Assembly: GCF_030504625.1 (NCBI RefSeq)
Contig: NZ_JAUKWH010000012.1
Coordinates: 1-64,000, forward strand
Reading direction: 5' to 3'
Source: Neisseria sp. MVDL19-042950
GTDB lineage: Bacteria; Pseudomonadota; Gammaproteobacteria; Burkholderiales; Neisseriaceae
Length of the DNA: 64,000 nt
Position 1 is the stretch's first letter. Every line of letters starts with the position of its first letter. The notes under the pieces are model-generated. The model was not told the origin of the DNA. It saw nothing but the letters and a program-made list of their open reading frames with translations, and searched no databases. Both the position numbers and the translations under genes were made by a program. Positions 63,670 through 64,000 of the stretch are shown here, piece after piece.

Positions 63670-63921
63670 ATGCTCACACCCGAACAAGTCAAAGCCATGA
63701 TCGAAGCCGTGGCCAAATGCGAATATGTGGAAGTGGAAGGCGACGGCCACCACTTTTTCGCCCACGTCGTTTCTTCCGAATTCGAAGGCAAAGCCCGCCT
63801 TGCCCGCCACCGCCTGATTAAAGACGGGCTGGCCGACAAACTCGCCAGCAACGAACTGCATGCGCTCTCCATCACCACCGCCGCCACGCCTGCGGAATGG
63901 GAAGCCAAACAACGGGGATGA
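63670..63921 (+). CDS. BolA/IbaG-family protein
   Basis: An 83-residue cytoplasmic protein of the BolA family, closest to the short IbaG/YrbA type. EVEGDGHHFFAHVVSSEFEGKARLARHRLIKDGL holds the conserved histidines and the FEG...R pattern. BolA proteins bind monothiol glutaredoxins with a [2Fe-2S] cluster and act in iron-sulfur trafficking or acid stress. RBS AAGGAA precedes the ATG. Confidence 0.93.
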   Translation: MLTPEQVKAMIEAVAKCEYVEVEGDGHHFFAHVVSSEFEGKARLARHRLIKDGLADKLASNELHALSITTAATPAEWEAKQRG

Positions 63922-63940
63922 TTGCACCGCCGATATGGAA

Positions 63941-63973
63941 AGGCCGTCTGAAAACTTATTTTTCAGACGGCCT
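63941..63973 (+). terminator. DUS-pair terminator after the BolA-family gene
   Basis: AGGCCGTCTGAAAA and TTTTCAGACGGCCT with a 5-nt loop, 20 nt after the stop. Confidence 0.85.
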
Positions 63974-64000
63974 GTTTCTTTTACCGCAACTTAATCGAAC

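Overview
The window is a continuous piece of a Neisseria chromosome. The 12-base DNA uptake sequence (DUS) AGGCCGTCTGAA, or its core GCCGTCTGAA, occurs dozens of times, mostly as inverted pairs that form hairpin terminators after genes. Gene content and order (def-fmt-rsmB-DUF4390-ntrY-ntrX, dprA-smg-topA, nuoA-N, glmU, glmS, ftsE-ftsX) are those of Neisseriaceae. The AG form of the DUS together with a transferrin-type receptor pair suggests a commensal or animal-associated Neisseria rather than N. meningitidis or N. gonorrhoeae. That species-level statement is inference.

Layout. 0-0.4 kb: a minus-strand tRNA cluster (Tyr, Gly, Thr), probably leading to tuf beyond the left edge. 0.4-2.3 kb: a 2[4Fe-4S] ferredoxin and a FadL-type porin. 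2.5-9.2 kb: minus-strand operon of peptide deformylase, formyltransferase, RsmB, a DUF4390 protein and the NtrY/NtrX two-component system, whose NtrX has lost its sigma-54 ATPase motifs. 9.4-15.8 kb: LysM protein, DprA, Smg, a small accessory membrane protein and topoisomerase I. 15.8-18.3 kb: an AT-rich accessory island between topA and rsmD. 18.3-25 kb: rsmD, a repetitive lipoprotein, a BCCT choline/betaine transporter, a PepSY protein and a PmrA/QseB-like two-component system, the last three lying between two identical tRNA-Lys genes. 25.8-30.4 kb: tbpB-tbpA-like iron receptor pair behind a probable Fur box. 30.8-47.6 kb: the complete 14-gene nuo operon (complex I) on the minus strand, interrupted by three accessory genes and preceded by a near-perfect Fur palindrome. 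48-64 kb: housekeeping genes (ABC exporter, ruvA, rlpA, trmL, comF, bioH, thiB, HAD phosphatase, glmU, glmS, patatin lipoprotein, pncC, ftsEX, BolA family).

The most interesting part is the topA-rsmD island. It holds a helix-turn-helix protein gene (apparently frameshifted in a T6 tract), a roughly 300-nt non-coding stretch that folds by eye into a fully nested multi-branched RNA ending in an intrinsic terminator, a HicA-like small RNA-binding/toxin gene without a HicB partner, and, probably translationally coupled to it, a prokaryotic viperin (radical SAM enzyme of the antiviral ddhNTP family). I read this as a candidate phage-defence locus. Viperin identity is well supported by motifs. The RNA and the functional link among the four parts are inference.

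No CRISPR array, intact insertion sequence, rRNA or prophage was seen. Most long antisense ORFs are shadows of GC-rich genes.
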